Positions 17,311-27,045 of a stretch of 64,000 nt of DNA are shown here, piece after piece. Under the pieces are notes generated by a model that saw only the letters and a program-made list of their open reading frames with translations, was not told where the DNA came from and ran no database searches. How positions within the stretch are numbered: the first letter of the stretch is position 1; the number at the start of each line of letters is the position of its first letter. Both the position numbers and the translations under genes were made by a program. The stretch comes from JBARDN01 sp963755705 (GTDB lineage: Bacteria; Desulfobacterota; Binatia; Binatales; Binataceae), in NCBI GenBank assembly GCA_963755705.1, contig CAVWKW010000002.1, positions 186,001-250,000 on the forward strand, written 5' to 3'.

Positions 17311-18243
17311 TCACACGGCGACTGCCGGCTCGAGAATCCGAAGCGTCCTCGCGCCCGCGTCCAGCCGCGCGCGCACTCCGAACGGCAGCGCCAGATTCTC
17401 GGTGCCGTGGCCCGCCTCGATCCCCGCGATCACCGGTATTCCAAAGCCGGCGGTCTGCTCGGCAATAAACCGCGCGATCATCCTGGCCTCGTCGGCGTTG
17501 CCTTCAACCGGACGAATTGCGCCGAAAACAATTCCCGCGGCGGCATCGAATACTCCCGCCTGCCGAAGCTGCACCAGCATCCGATCGATCCGGTAAGCGC
17601 GCTCGCCCGTGTCTTCGAGAAACAAAATCCTGCCGCGAAAATCCGGCGCGAACCGCGTCGCCAGCATCGCGACGACGACCGACAGGCATCCGCCGACCAA
17701 TTCGCCCTCGGCGACTCCCGGATGCACCAGCTCACGCGCTTCGAGCTCGAAGGCGCGGAGCTCGCCGGTGAGCATCCGGCGCAGATGCTCGAAACTGCGC
17801 GCGCTCAGCCCGCGCGCGAAGTCCATCGCCACCATCGGGCCGTGAATCGCGACGATCCCCGCGCGCGTCACCAGCGGATTGAGGATGAAGGTCTCATCGG
17901 AGAAGCCGATGAAAGGCTTGGGCATGCGGGCGAATCGTGCGAAGTCGAGCAGCGGCAGCAGGCGGCCGCATCCGTAGCCGCCGCGCGCGGCGAATATCGC
18001 GCGCACGGAATCGTCCGCAAAATAATCCTGCAACTCGGCGGCGCGTTCGCGATCGTCACCAGCCAGGATTCCCGAACGCGCCAGCGCGCGCGAGGATACC
18101 TTGACCCGAAAGCCCATCGCGCCGAGCGCGCCGACCCCGCGCTCGAGGTATTCGCGATCGATCGCCGCGGCAGGCGCGACTACCCCAACGGTATCGCCTG
18201 AGCGCAGGGCGGGAGGTTTTACGACGTGGATGGGCGCCGCCAC
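17311..18243 (-). CDS. ldcA: LD-carboxypeptidase (peptidase family S66)
   Basis: Cleaves the terminal D-Ala from murein tetrapeptide to give the tripeptide used by Mpl. Motifs: N-terminal G-D-T-V-G-V-V-A-P, A-A-R-G-G-Y-G, nucleophile Ser in I-G-F-S-D-E-T (near residue 115), A-I-H-G-P-M, and the later E-D-T-G-E-R-A-Y-R and G-H-G-T-E-N-L-A-L-P-F-G segments carrying the catalytic Glu and His. The chosen GTG at 18243 lies 7 bp after the flavoprotein stop and gives 310 residues, the usual family size. The open frame extends to 18324, overlapping the upstream gene with residues of no family character. Confidence 0.92.
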   Translation of the reverse strand: MAAPIHVVKPPALRSGDTVGVVAPAAAIDREYLERGVGALGAMGFRVKVSSRALARSGILAGDDRERAAELQDYFADDSVRAIFAARGGYGCGRLLPLLDFARFARMPKPFIGFSDETFILNPLVTRAGIVAIHGPMVAMDFARGLSARSFEHLRRMLTGELRAFELEARELVHPGVAEGELVGGCLSVVVAMLATRFAPDFRGRILFLEDTGERAYRIDRMLVQLRQAGVFDAAAGIVFGAIRPVEGNADEARMIARFIAEQTAGFGIPVIAGIEAGHGTENLALPFGVRARLDAGARTLRILEPAVAV

Positions 18244-18250
18244 GCATCGC

Positions 18251-18889
18251 CTACAGGTTGTTTTTGTAATCCTGCTCGATCGCCTGATCGATCTGGCGCG
18301 CGAGATCCTCGCCACCGCCGCCAAGCTGCTTGCCGAACGATACTCTGGTGTGAGCGGGCCAGGTTTCCGGCTTCCACAACGCGGAGCGGATGAATGCCTT
18401 GCCGCAGTGGAAGAAGCATTCGCGGACCGTGACGCGCATCGCGAGCAGCGCCGAAGCGCCGCGCGCCGGCAGGCTGTCCAGCACGGCAGGGTCGGCGGTC
18501 AACTCGGCGGTGCCGTTCACGCGCAGAGTCTCGTCGCTATTGGGAACCAAAAAGATCAGCCTAACATGCGGATTGGCGAGCACGTTGCGGAAGCCGAATT
18601 TGAGCTTGTTACCTTTGCGTTCGGGAACCAGCAGCGTGTTGGGTCCGGCAACCGCGACGAATCCGGGATGGTCGCCTTTGGGCGAGACGTCCTGATTGCC
18701 GTCCGCGTCAGCGGTGCCGATCACCAGCAGCGGCGAGCGCTTGATGAAGCCGATCGAAATTTCGTCGAGCGCGGAGAGCAGCTTCTTGCGCGTCCTCGGA
18801 TGCGGCGTGCCGAGCAGCGCATCGAGTTGTTCCTCGGTAGTGATGCGATGTGGGTCGGAATGTTCCACCGATATATTCCTCCGGTTCAA
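18251..18889 (-). CDS. pyridoxamine 5'-phosphate oxidase-family FMN-binding protein
   Basis: A 212-residue split-barrel flavoprotein of the PPOX superfamily. Evidence is the barrel strand L-L-V-I-G-T-A-D-A-D-G-N-Q-D-V-S-P-K-G-D, then R-K-G-N-K-L, N-V-L-A-N-P-H-V-R-L-I-F-L-V-P and R-V-N-G-T-A-E-L. The layout matches the MSMEG_1061-like subgroup rather than true PdxH, whose C-terminal R-L-H motif is absent. Substrate unknown. It lies 37 bp after the DAHP synthase gene and 7 bp before ldcA, so it is part of one minus-strand transcription unit. Confidence 0.85.
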   Translation of the reverse strand: MNRRNISVEHSDPHRITTEEQLDALLGTPHPRTRKKLLSALDEISIGFIKRSPLLVIGTADADGNQDVSPKGDHPGFVAVAGPNTLLVPERKGNKLKFGFRNVLANPHVRLIFLVPNSDETLRVNGTAELTADPAVLDSLPARGASALLAMRVTVRECFFHCGKAFIRSALWKPETWPAHTRVSFGKQLGGGGEDLARQIDQAIEQDYKNNL

Positions 18890-18926
18890 ACCAAGGCTAA
18901 GCGATCTGCATGCGCTAGTCGAATTG

Positions 18927-19943
<1,017 letters not shown>

Positions 19944-20117
19944 ATGATTCTCCCGACTGGTTTTCCGACTGCCCGAGGGCGCGCGCGTGTGATGAAAACG
20001 ATGGAATGCGCGGCGGAAGTCTAGTATCTAGAGTGTATAGCACACGCGGAATTGCTGGAACCCGCGACAGGCTCACTCATCACCCTCGTGAACAATCGCA
20101 CCAATCGCGCGCTCCGG

Positions 20118-20867
<750 letters not shown>

Positions 20868-20940
20868 TCTCTCGCCTGGCAACGGCGAGGCCAGGTGAAG
20901 GCGCTTGGCGCCGGAACAATCAGAGAGAGAGAGACGACGA

Positions 20941-21384
20941 TTACGTTCTGTTGCTGCCGTTGCGGCGGGCGGCTTTTGCGTGGGGAAGCTCGACCGGACG
21001 GAGTTCTGGAAAGCGCGTCAGGAGCTTGTGCCATACGCGCTCGAAACCGTCGCTCAGGAATGGCTGGACCAGGCACTCAAGTGCACCCTCGTCGATAAAC
21101 GCGCGCGCGCGTTCGGAATCAGTCGCGGGAATCACTGCGATAATTGCGGTGTCAGGAGAATCATGACGAATCATCCGGACCAGCCCGAGCGCGTCGAGAT
21201 CGCCGCCGGTTTTGAGGGCGCTGTCCAAGATCACTACTTGCGGATGCACGGTTCTAAAGAGGTTTGCGGTTTGCACCGCGTTGTCCGTCTCGGCGATCAC
21301 ATCGCATCCCATGCAGTCCAGATGATGCCGCATCACTTCGCGACCCTCACCTGAGCTATCTGCTATCAGCACACGGACAGACAT
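20941..21384 (-). CDS. stand-alone CheY-like receiver protein with degenerate active site
   Basis: A 147-residue single receiver domain with a short basic C-terminal tail. The phosphoacceptor Asp54 is retained in V-V-I-L-D, and one acidic residue (D9, L-I-A-D-S-S) of the usual pair is seen. The Thr/Ser after strand 4 is replaced (I-I-A-V-I-P-A), and the conserved Lys of strand 5 is Gln (L-V-Q-P-F). No output domain. The ATG at 21384 is fixed by an excellent AGGAGG nine bases upstream; the open frame to 21507 is ignored. No histidine kinase is nearby. The degenerate residues suggest altered phosphorylation chemistry or phosphorylation-independent function. Confidence 0.85.
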   Translation of the reverse strand: MSVRVLIADSSGEGREVMRHHLDCMGCDVIAETDNAVQTANLFRTVHPQVVILDSALKTGGDLDALGLVRMIRHDSPDTAIIAVIPATDSERARAFIDEGALECLVQPFLSDGFERVWHKLLTRFPELRPVELPHAKAARRNGSNRT

Positions 21385-21848
21385 TCGGAACGACCTCCTG
21401 CCCACCCCCGGGCCCGACTTCATCATTGCGACTTCACGTGTCATCAAAAGATTAGCAAGCAGCAGGCCAATCAAGTTGTGTAAGCGTTGCAACCCAAATT
21501 TGATCACCGATTGTCAATTTTACTACGCCATTTCACATTTATCCGACTCCGCGTCGCATTGCGGGACAACCTTTCGCTTGCTGAGATCCGCGGATCGTAT
21601 CGGTAAATTCGCCTATATCTACGGTACGCACCAACTGGGGAACGGCTACGGATTTATTTCTTCGGTTAGTGCTGCGAGTCTTGGTATGCTCCGCGACCGA
21701 GCAGATTTCGACCGCGGCGCGCTCAGGTCGGAAATGTGCGAGTAACGCTAATGAATAGCATCGTTACGTAGCAGCGGCGTGAATTGTAGCATGCTCGTGA
21801 CAGGCGCCGCGGGTGAAAATCGCCCCGAGAGGCGAAGTAGCATCGGTG
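21385..21848. other. intergenic region, AT-richer than surroundings
   Basis: Between the receiver gene and the groEL terminator. The stretch 21440-21700 is clearly lower in GC than the flanking genes and carries the upstream region of the receiver gene. An 89-codon frame at 21476-21745 lacks any recognisable motif or a convincing ribosome binding site, and I do not call it. No RNA gene recognised. Confidence 0.5.
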
Positions 21849-21886
21849 AAAAAACCACGGCGGGACCGGATAATCCGGCCCCGCCG
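21849..21886 (-). terminator. rho-independent terminator of groESL
   Basis: Read on the minus strand just past the groEL stop: a near-perfect GC-rich stem CGGCGGGGCCGGA / TCCGGTCCCGCCG around a TTA loop, followed within four bases by TTTTTT. Confidence 0.9.
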
Positions 21887-21916
21887 CTTGGCAATCAGTC
21901 AACTTGTTCGGACGCG

Positions 21917-23545
<1,629 letters not shown>

Positions 23546-23620
23546 GGATTCTTGCCTCTCCTCTGGTTCAAATTTCGGTTAAGCGCATCAGGACGCGAAA
23601 GCTTCTTTGCGAAGCTCCGC

Positions 23621-23908
23621 TCAGTCGAGGATGCCCAGGATGTCGTCCTCGCGCAGGATGATATGCTCATCGCCTTCGAGCTTGATCTCGCTGCCGGAAT
23701 ATTTTCCGAACAGGATCTTGTCGCCCGCCTTCACCTCGATCGGGATGAGCTTGCCATCGTCGCCATACTTGCCCTTGCCGACCGCGACTACCTTGCCCTC
23801 TTGGGGCTTTTCCTTCGCGGTGTCGGGGATGATGATGCCGCCCTTGGTCTTCTCTTCTTCCTTGATACGCTTGACCAGAATGCGATCGCCCAGCGGTCTG
23901 AATTTCAT
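23621..23908 (-). CDS. groES: co-chaperonin GroES (Hsp10)
   Basis: A 95-residue GroES with the standard start K-F-R-P-L-G-D-R-I-L-V, the mobile loop around E-E-K-T-K-G-G-I-I-I-P, and D-K-I-L-F-G-K-Y-S-G. It caps the GroEL ring. First gene of the groES-groEL operon; AGGAGG lies 12 bases before the ATG, and the promoter with CIRCE operator is about 70-125 bp upstream. Confidence 0.98.
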   Translation of the reverse strand: MKFRPLGDRILVKRIKEEEKTKGGIIIPDTAKEKPQEGKVVAVGKGKYGDDGKLIPIEVKAGDKILFGKYSGSEIKLEGDEHIILREDDILGILD

Positions 23909-23977
23909 TGGGACTAGCCGCCTCCTACTGTGGAATTTCGATTGTTACTCGGCCTGTGAATAGATCGGGTCGGGTTA

Positions 23978-24005
23978 AATCTAACCACGATCGACCATAT
24001 GTCAA
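23978..24005 (-). promoter_or_regulatory. groESL sigma-70-type promoter
   Basis: On the minus strand: a perfect -35 TTGACA (24000-24005), a 16-bp spacer and -10 TAGATT (23978-23983, four of six consensus positions). The -35 abuts the CIRCE element, so HrcA bound there would occlude RNA polymerase. Confidence 0.8.
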
Positions 24006-24032
24006 TTGGCACTCTCACGACGAGAGTGCCAA
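24006..24032. promoter_or_regulatory. CIRCE operator (HrcA binding site)
   Basis: Inverted repeat TTGGCACTC - nine bases - GAGTGCCAA, both arms perfect complements. This is the CIRCE consensus (TTAGCACTC-N9-GAGTGCTAA) with one compensated change per arm. It predicts HrcA repression of groESL; hrcA is not in the window. Confidence 0.95.
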
Positions 24033-24085
24033 CGAGTCGAGTGTGTCACGTGAGTTGGACAAAAGCAAGCGCCGGCGCCTGCCCC

Positions 24086-24114
24086 GGTCATTTCGACCCA
24101 AAGGCAAGAAATCA
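24086..24114 (+). repeat. partial copy of a GTCATTTCGA-type palindromic repeat
   Basis: Reads GGTCATTTCGACCC, then AAAGGCAAGAAATC; it matches the arm at 45126-45166 with a few changes. Only one arm is present here. Confidence 0.5.
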
Positions 24115-24148
24115 AAGATTCCTCAACATTTACAGGGAGAATTTCTTC

Positions 24149-24184
24149 TCCTTCGTGTCTTCGTGTCTTGGTGGCCGGTCGGAT
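24149..24184 (+). repeat. single arm of the CTTCGTG..TTGGTGGCC repeat family
   Basis: CTCCTTCGTGTCTTCG then TGTCTTGGTGGCCGG resembles the right arms of the full inverted repeats at 26933-27037 and 31570-31665. The left arm is missing or decayed. Confidence 0.55.
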
Positions 24185-24193
24185 GGAGACTTG

Positions 24194-24520
24194 TCACGCG
24201 TCGAAATCTACCGGATGGCCAACTTGCTCCGTGACCAGTTCAGCGATCCGCGCGTAGAGCTCGTGATGGTCTTTGTCGTCGCGCCATACGTCGCTCGCGG
24301 AGTCGTAGTCGTAGTGATAGCCATGAGCGGCGGCGGCGAGCCAAATTTGATTGGTCGCGGATTGGCGGCTCAGGATGAATTTCATTCCGTCAGGAAACTC
24401 GATGGTAACGGAACCATCGGAAGTCGAGTAGTCGGCGTCGTCGGGATCGAGACCCTCGAGCCATTTGGCGACGCGTGCGAGGCACGCGTCGGCGGCTTTT
24501 TGAAATTCGCGATCGTCCAC
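24194..24520 (-). CDS. cyaY: frataxin-like iron donor protein CyaY
   Basis: A 108-residue frataxin/CyaY homologue: an acidic first helix with W-L-E-G-L-D-P-D-D-A-D-Y, strands S-V-T-I-E-F-P-D-G and K-F-I-L-S-R-Q, then the family core N-Q-I-W-L-A-A-A-A-H-G-Y-H-Y-D-Y. Frataxins bind iron and modulate the IscS/IscU iron-sulfur cluster machinery. GTG start with AAGG seven bases upstream, 12 bp after the methyltransferase stop. No isc/suf genes are in the window. CyaY is best known from alpha-, beta- and gammaproteobacteria, so its presence here is noteworthy if the lineage guess is right. Confidence 0.85.
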   Translation of the reverse strand: MDDREFQKAADACLARVAKWLEGLDPDDADYSTSDGSVTIEFPDGMKFILSRQSATNQIWLAAAAHGYHYDYDSASDVWRDDKDHHELYARIAELVTEQVGHPVDFDA

Positions 24521-24532
24521 TATCCGACCTTA

Positions 24533-25354
24533 TCATCCGCGCGCGTCAGACGCGCGTTCTGCGACGACTATCATCCTGCGGCCGAATAGGAGCGCGGGTG
24601 ACAGGACGTCGGCGAAGAGTTCGCGCGTGACGCGCGGGTCGGGCGCGCGCTGGCCGCCGTGGCGGACGTTGCGGGCGGAGACCGCGACCGCGAATTTCAT
24701 CGACATCCACAGCAGCGGGACGACTGGCGCCATCGCGATCGAGGTCGGGCTCAGACGGTCGGTATATATCGCGAGCTTGTCGAAGCCGCACACGCGCAGG
24801 ATGTAGCGCATCCTGTAGTAATCGAGCAGAAAGACGTGGCCATGGTAGAGACGCGAGCCGTTGCGTGCGCGCAGCGTCTGCACTTCGTTGACGAGTCCGC
24901 GGCGCAGGTTTCGCTGGCCGGTAAGAAAGGCGCTGGCGCGCGCCGCCAGATGCATCACATTGGGCGTCGTCAGGACAATCTTGCCTCCGGGCTTGAGCAC
25001 GCGCGCGCATTCGCGGACGAAGCCCATCTGATCTTCGAGATGCTCGATTCCTTCGCGGCACAGGACGTAGTCGAATGCGGCGGCGGCAAACGGCATCGCA
25101 TCGTTGGCGTCGGCGCGCACCCACGACCATGACGGCGTTCCACGTCCGTTGGCGAATAGATCGGCGGAGAGAACGCGGTAGCCAAGCTGCGCGAGTGCGG
25201 CGGATTGAGCGCCGCCGCCGGCCGGGATATCGAGCACGAGCCCGGGAGGCATCGCGGCGAAGAGTCCGCGCATCTGGCCGCGTATCTTGCCGCGCGCGTG
25301 AACGGCGATATCGCCGGGAATAAGAGCGGAGGTTTCGGCAGGACTCGGCGCCAT
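24533..25354 (-). CDS. class I SAM-dependent methyltransferase
   Basis: A 273-residue methyltransferase with SAM motif I V-L-D-I-P-A-G-G-G (near residue 40), an acidic motif II L-S-A-D-L-F, and the post-I segment D-Y-V-L-C-R-E-G-I-E-H-L-E, then R-V-L-K-P-G-G-K-I-V-L-T-T-P-N. The R-E-G-I-E-H-L-E and T-T-P-N signature resembles UbiG/class-11-type enzymes acting on small molecules. A C-terminal hydrophobic stretch (V-V-P-L-L-W-M) may contact membrane. Substrate unknown. Its ATG overlaps the DUF507 stop (ATGA), so the two are translationally coupled. Confidence 0.85.
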   Translation of the reverse strand: MAPSPAETSALIPGDIAVHARGKIRGQMRGLFAAMPPGLVLDIPAGGGAQSAALAQLGYRVLSADLFANGRGTPSWSWVRADANDAMPFAAAAFDYVLCREGIEHLEDQMGFVRECARVLKPGGKIVLTTPNVMHLAARASAFLTGQRNLRRGLVNEVQTLRARNGSRLYHGHVFLLDYYRMRYILRVCGFDKLAIYTDRLSPTSIAMAPVVPLLWMSMKFAVAVSARNVRHGGQRAPDPRVTRELFADVLSPALLFGRRMIVVAERASDARG

Positions 25355-25632
25355 CAGCGCAACAGGCCGCGCTTGCGCAGTTCCTCATCGCGATAGCGGC
25401 GGAACAGGATGGCCCATTCGTTGCTGCCCTCGACGATACCGCGCTTGATCGAGGTGATCTTGCGCCGCACGACCTGATCGATCTCATCGCCCTTTTCGTT
25501 CCATTCGGCGATCAGCTCGCGGCCCTGGCGCAGCGCGAGCGGGAAGTTCGCGATTTCGGCCAGACCTTCGTCGCGCAGCCGCGCGAGCGACTCGCGCGCC
25601 AGGAACAGAATTCGTGCTTCGCTGAGTTTCAT
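25354..25632 (-). CDS. DUF507 family protein (first of tandem pair by position)
   Basis: A 92-residue helical protein of the DUF507 family, starting K-L-S-E-A-R-I-L-F-L-A-R and containing V-R-R-K-I-T-S-I-K-R-G-I-V-E-G-S-N-E-W and R-Y-R-D-E-E-L-R-K-R-G. The function is unknown. It lies 10 bp downstream of a second DUF507 gene and overlaps the methyltransferase start, so all three form an operon. Such adjacent pairs are, from general knowledge, common in deltaproteobacteria. Confidence 0.85.
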   Translation of the reverse strand: MKLSEARILFLARESLARLRDEGLAEIANFPLALRQGRELIAEWNEKGDEIDQVVRRKITSIKRGIVEGSNEWAILFRRYRDEELRKRGLLR

Positions 25633-25642
25633 TGCTATGCGG

Positions 25643-25924
25643 CTAGAGTGTGAAGCCTTTTTTCTCGGCGATCTTCTGGCGGATCATCGAGCGCAGGCGT
25701 TCGCCGTCCAGGCGCGTATCCTTGCGCATCAGATCCTCGACCATGTTGTCGGTCTCGAGATCGATAGCCGCTTCGGTCTCGAAATTCGAGGACATCAGCT
25801 CAACCACGCAAGCGATCAGATCTTTCTCGTCGGCCTTGGGCTTGATGATGCCCTTGGCGATCAGGCCCTGGACCAGGAAGCTCGCGAGCGAATCGATCTG
25901 TGTTTCGCGCATCGCCATACGCAT
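25643..25924 (-). CDS. DUF507 family protein (second of tandem pair)
   Basis: A 93-residue DUF507 paralogue with the same layout: S-F-L-V-Q-G-L-I-A-K-G-I-I, then D-L-E-T-D-N-M-V-E-D-L-M and R-L-R-S-M-I-R-Q-K-I-A-E-K-K-G-F. It is acidic in its middle where the partner is basic, which fits a hetero-oligomer, though that is inference. An alternative ATG at 25912 gives a protein four residues shorter. Confidence 0.85.
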   Translation of the reverse strand: MRMAMRETQIDSLASFLVQGLIAKGIIKPKADEKDLIACVVELMSSNFETEAAIDLETDNMVEDLMRKDTRLDGERLRSMIRQKIAEKKGFTL

Positions 25925-25971
25925 TCAACCTGCACCGATTGCGCCGTCCGTGTCAAAGCCGCGTGCGCGGG

Positions 25972-26814
25972 TCAGTGCGCTCCGGGCTGCTTCTTGGCGT
26001 TCTCTTTTTCCTGTTCCTTCTGGTAGACCTCGTCCATCATCGGCTCGAGGGTTTCGGTGAACTGCTTGATATGGCCGATGTTCGCGCCGAAGTCTCCGGG
26101 AAAATAGCGGCTGAGCGAAGTCGAATCAGGACGCGACGCGCCCGAGCGCGAGCACAGGTTGATTTCGCTCCTGGAGGTGACGGTGATCCGGATATCATCC
26201 TGCGACTGGAGAATCCGCGAGGTGTAGATGCAATCGATAACCCCGGTTTTCGGATCGGCGTTGACGATTTTCCATCCGCCCAGCGAGTTCACCACCTGCT
26301 GCGAAAGTGCGAAGAGCTTTCCCGGTGCGATTCCCGGATAGCTTGGCGTGATCAACTCGGGATAGACGTCGTCATCGGGATTTGACGCGGTCGCAGCCGG
26401 ACTTGCCGCGGCGGCGGGGCTCGACGCTGAGACTGGCTCGGCCTTCGCGTGCTTGCGCGGCGATTCGTGTTTAGCCGGCGACGGCGACGCTGCGGGCGTC
26501 GGCTGCGATCGCGAGGGTGAAGCTGCGCTGACCGCGTCGGGCCAGTTGCAAGTCGCGGAGCCGAGGCCTTTTTCGCTGGTGGCGGCGCCGCTCTGGGTGA
26601 AGAAGCGGATCGAGCGCGCTTCGACGCCGGGCTTCTCGAAGATGGTTTCGTTGTTCATGAGCATCGAGACGCCGCCGATCGCAACAACAATCGCGACGAC
26701 CGCGATCACGATTCGGAACAGCAGGAAGACGAGCCGTCTGATCACGCGCACGAAGATCAGGATCAGGATGATGACGACGGCGATGATTTCTGGAGCGTAG
26801 GGGATATTCGCCAT
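25972..26814 (-). CDS. membrane-anchored DUF1499-domain protein
   Basis: A 280-residue protein with two adjoining N-terminal hydrophobic segments (residues ~9-22 and ~29-53). A Ser/Pro/Ala/Lys-rich linker (~85-145) follows, then a C-terminal DUF1499-like domain: L-G-G-W-K-I-V-N-A-D-P-K-T-G-V-I-D-C-I-Y-T-S, I-R-I-T-V-T, S-R-S-G and G-D-F-G-A-N-I-G-H-I. DUF1499 has no assigned function. The protein is probably a periplasm-facing membrane protein. Stand-alone on the minus strand between the inverted repeat at 26.9 kb and the DUF507 operon. Confidence 0.75.
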   Translation of the reverse strand: MANIPYAPEIIAVVIILILIFVRVIRRLVFLLFRIVIAVVAIVVAIGGVSMLMNNETIFEKPGVEARSIRFFTQSGAATSEKGLGSATCNWPDAVSAASPSRSQPTPAASPSPAKHESPRKHAKAEPVSASSPAAAASPAATASNPDDDVYPELITPSYPGIAPGKLFALSQQVVNSLGGWKIVNADPKTGVIDCIYTSRILQSQDDIRITVTSRSEINLCSRSGASRPDSTSLSRYFPGDFGANIGHIKQFTETLEPMMDEVYQKEQEKENAKKQPGAH

Positions 26815-26932
26815 GGCGGTACCGGTGATGAATCCCTATCCGCTTTTGGCGGTAACAGGCAAGCGCGGGACGGTCAGGCGGTCGCAGACGGCAGTCAGGC
26901 GGCGGCGATCAAGCGGCGGGCGGCGGGAGAAT

Positions 26933-27037
26933 CCAACCGGCCACTAAGACACTAAGGCACCAAGCAGAAGCGGGTCTTTCCTGCTGGAAAGGCCCGCTTT
27001 GTATTCTTGGTGTGTTCGTGCCTTCGTGGCCGATTGG
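26933..27037. repeat. large inverted repeat with nested hairpin (CCACTAAGACAC family)
   Basis: Outer arms: CCAACCGGCCACTAAGACAC..CACCAAG (26933-26964) and its near-complement CTTGGTGTG..CGTGGCCGATTGG (27006-27037). Inside is a perfect 13-bp stem (one G-U) AGCGGGTCTTTCC / GGAAAGGCCCGCT with loop TGCT (26969-26998). It lies between the radical SAM gene and the DUF1499 gene and could also act as a transcription terminator. Confidence 0.85.
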
Positions 27038-27045
27038 GTCTTGTC

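Noticed and set aside
16210..18201. 663-codon open frame antisense to the serine hydrolase and ldcA
   Set aside because: Same shadow composition, no motif, and the opposite strand carries complete enzymes with catalytic residues.
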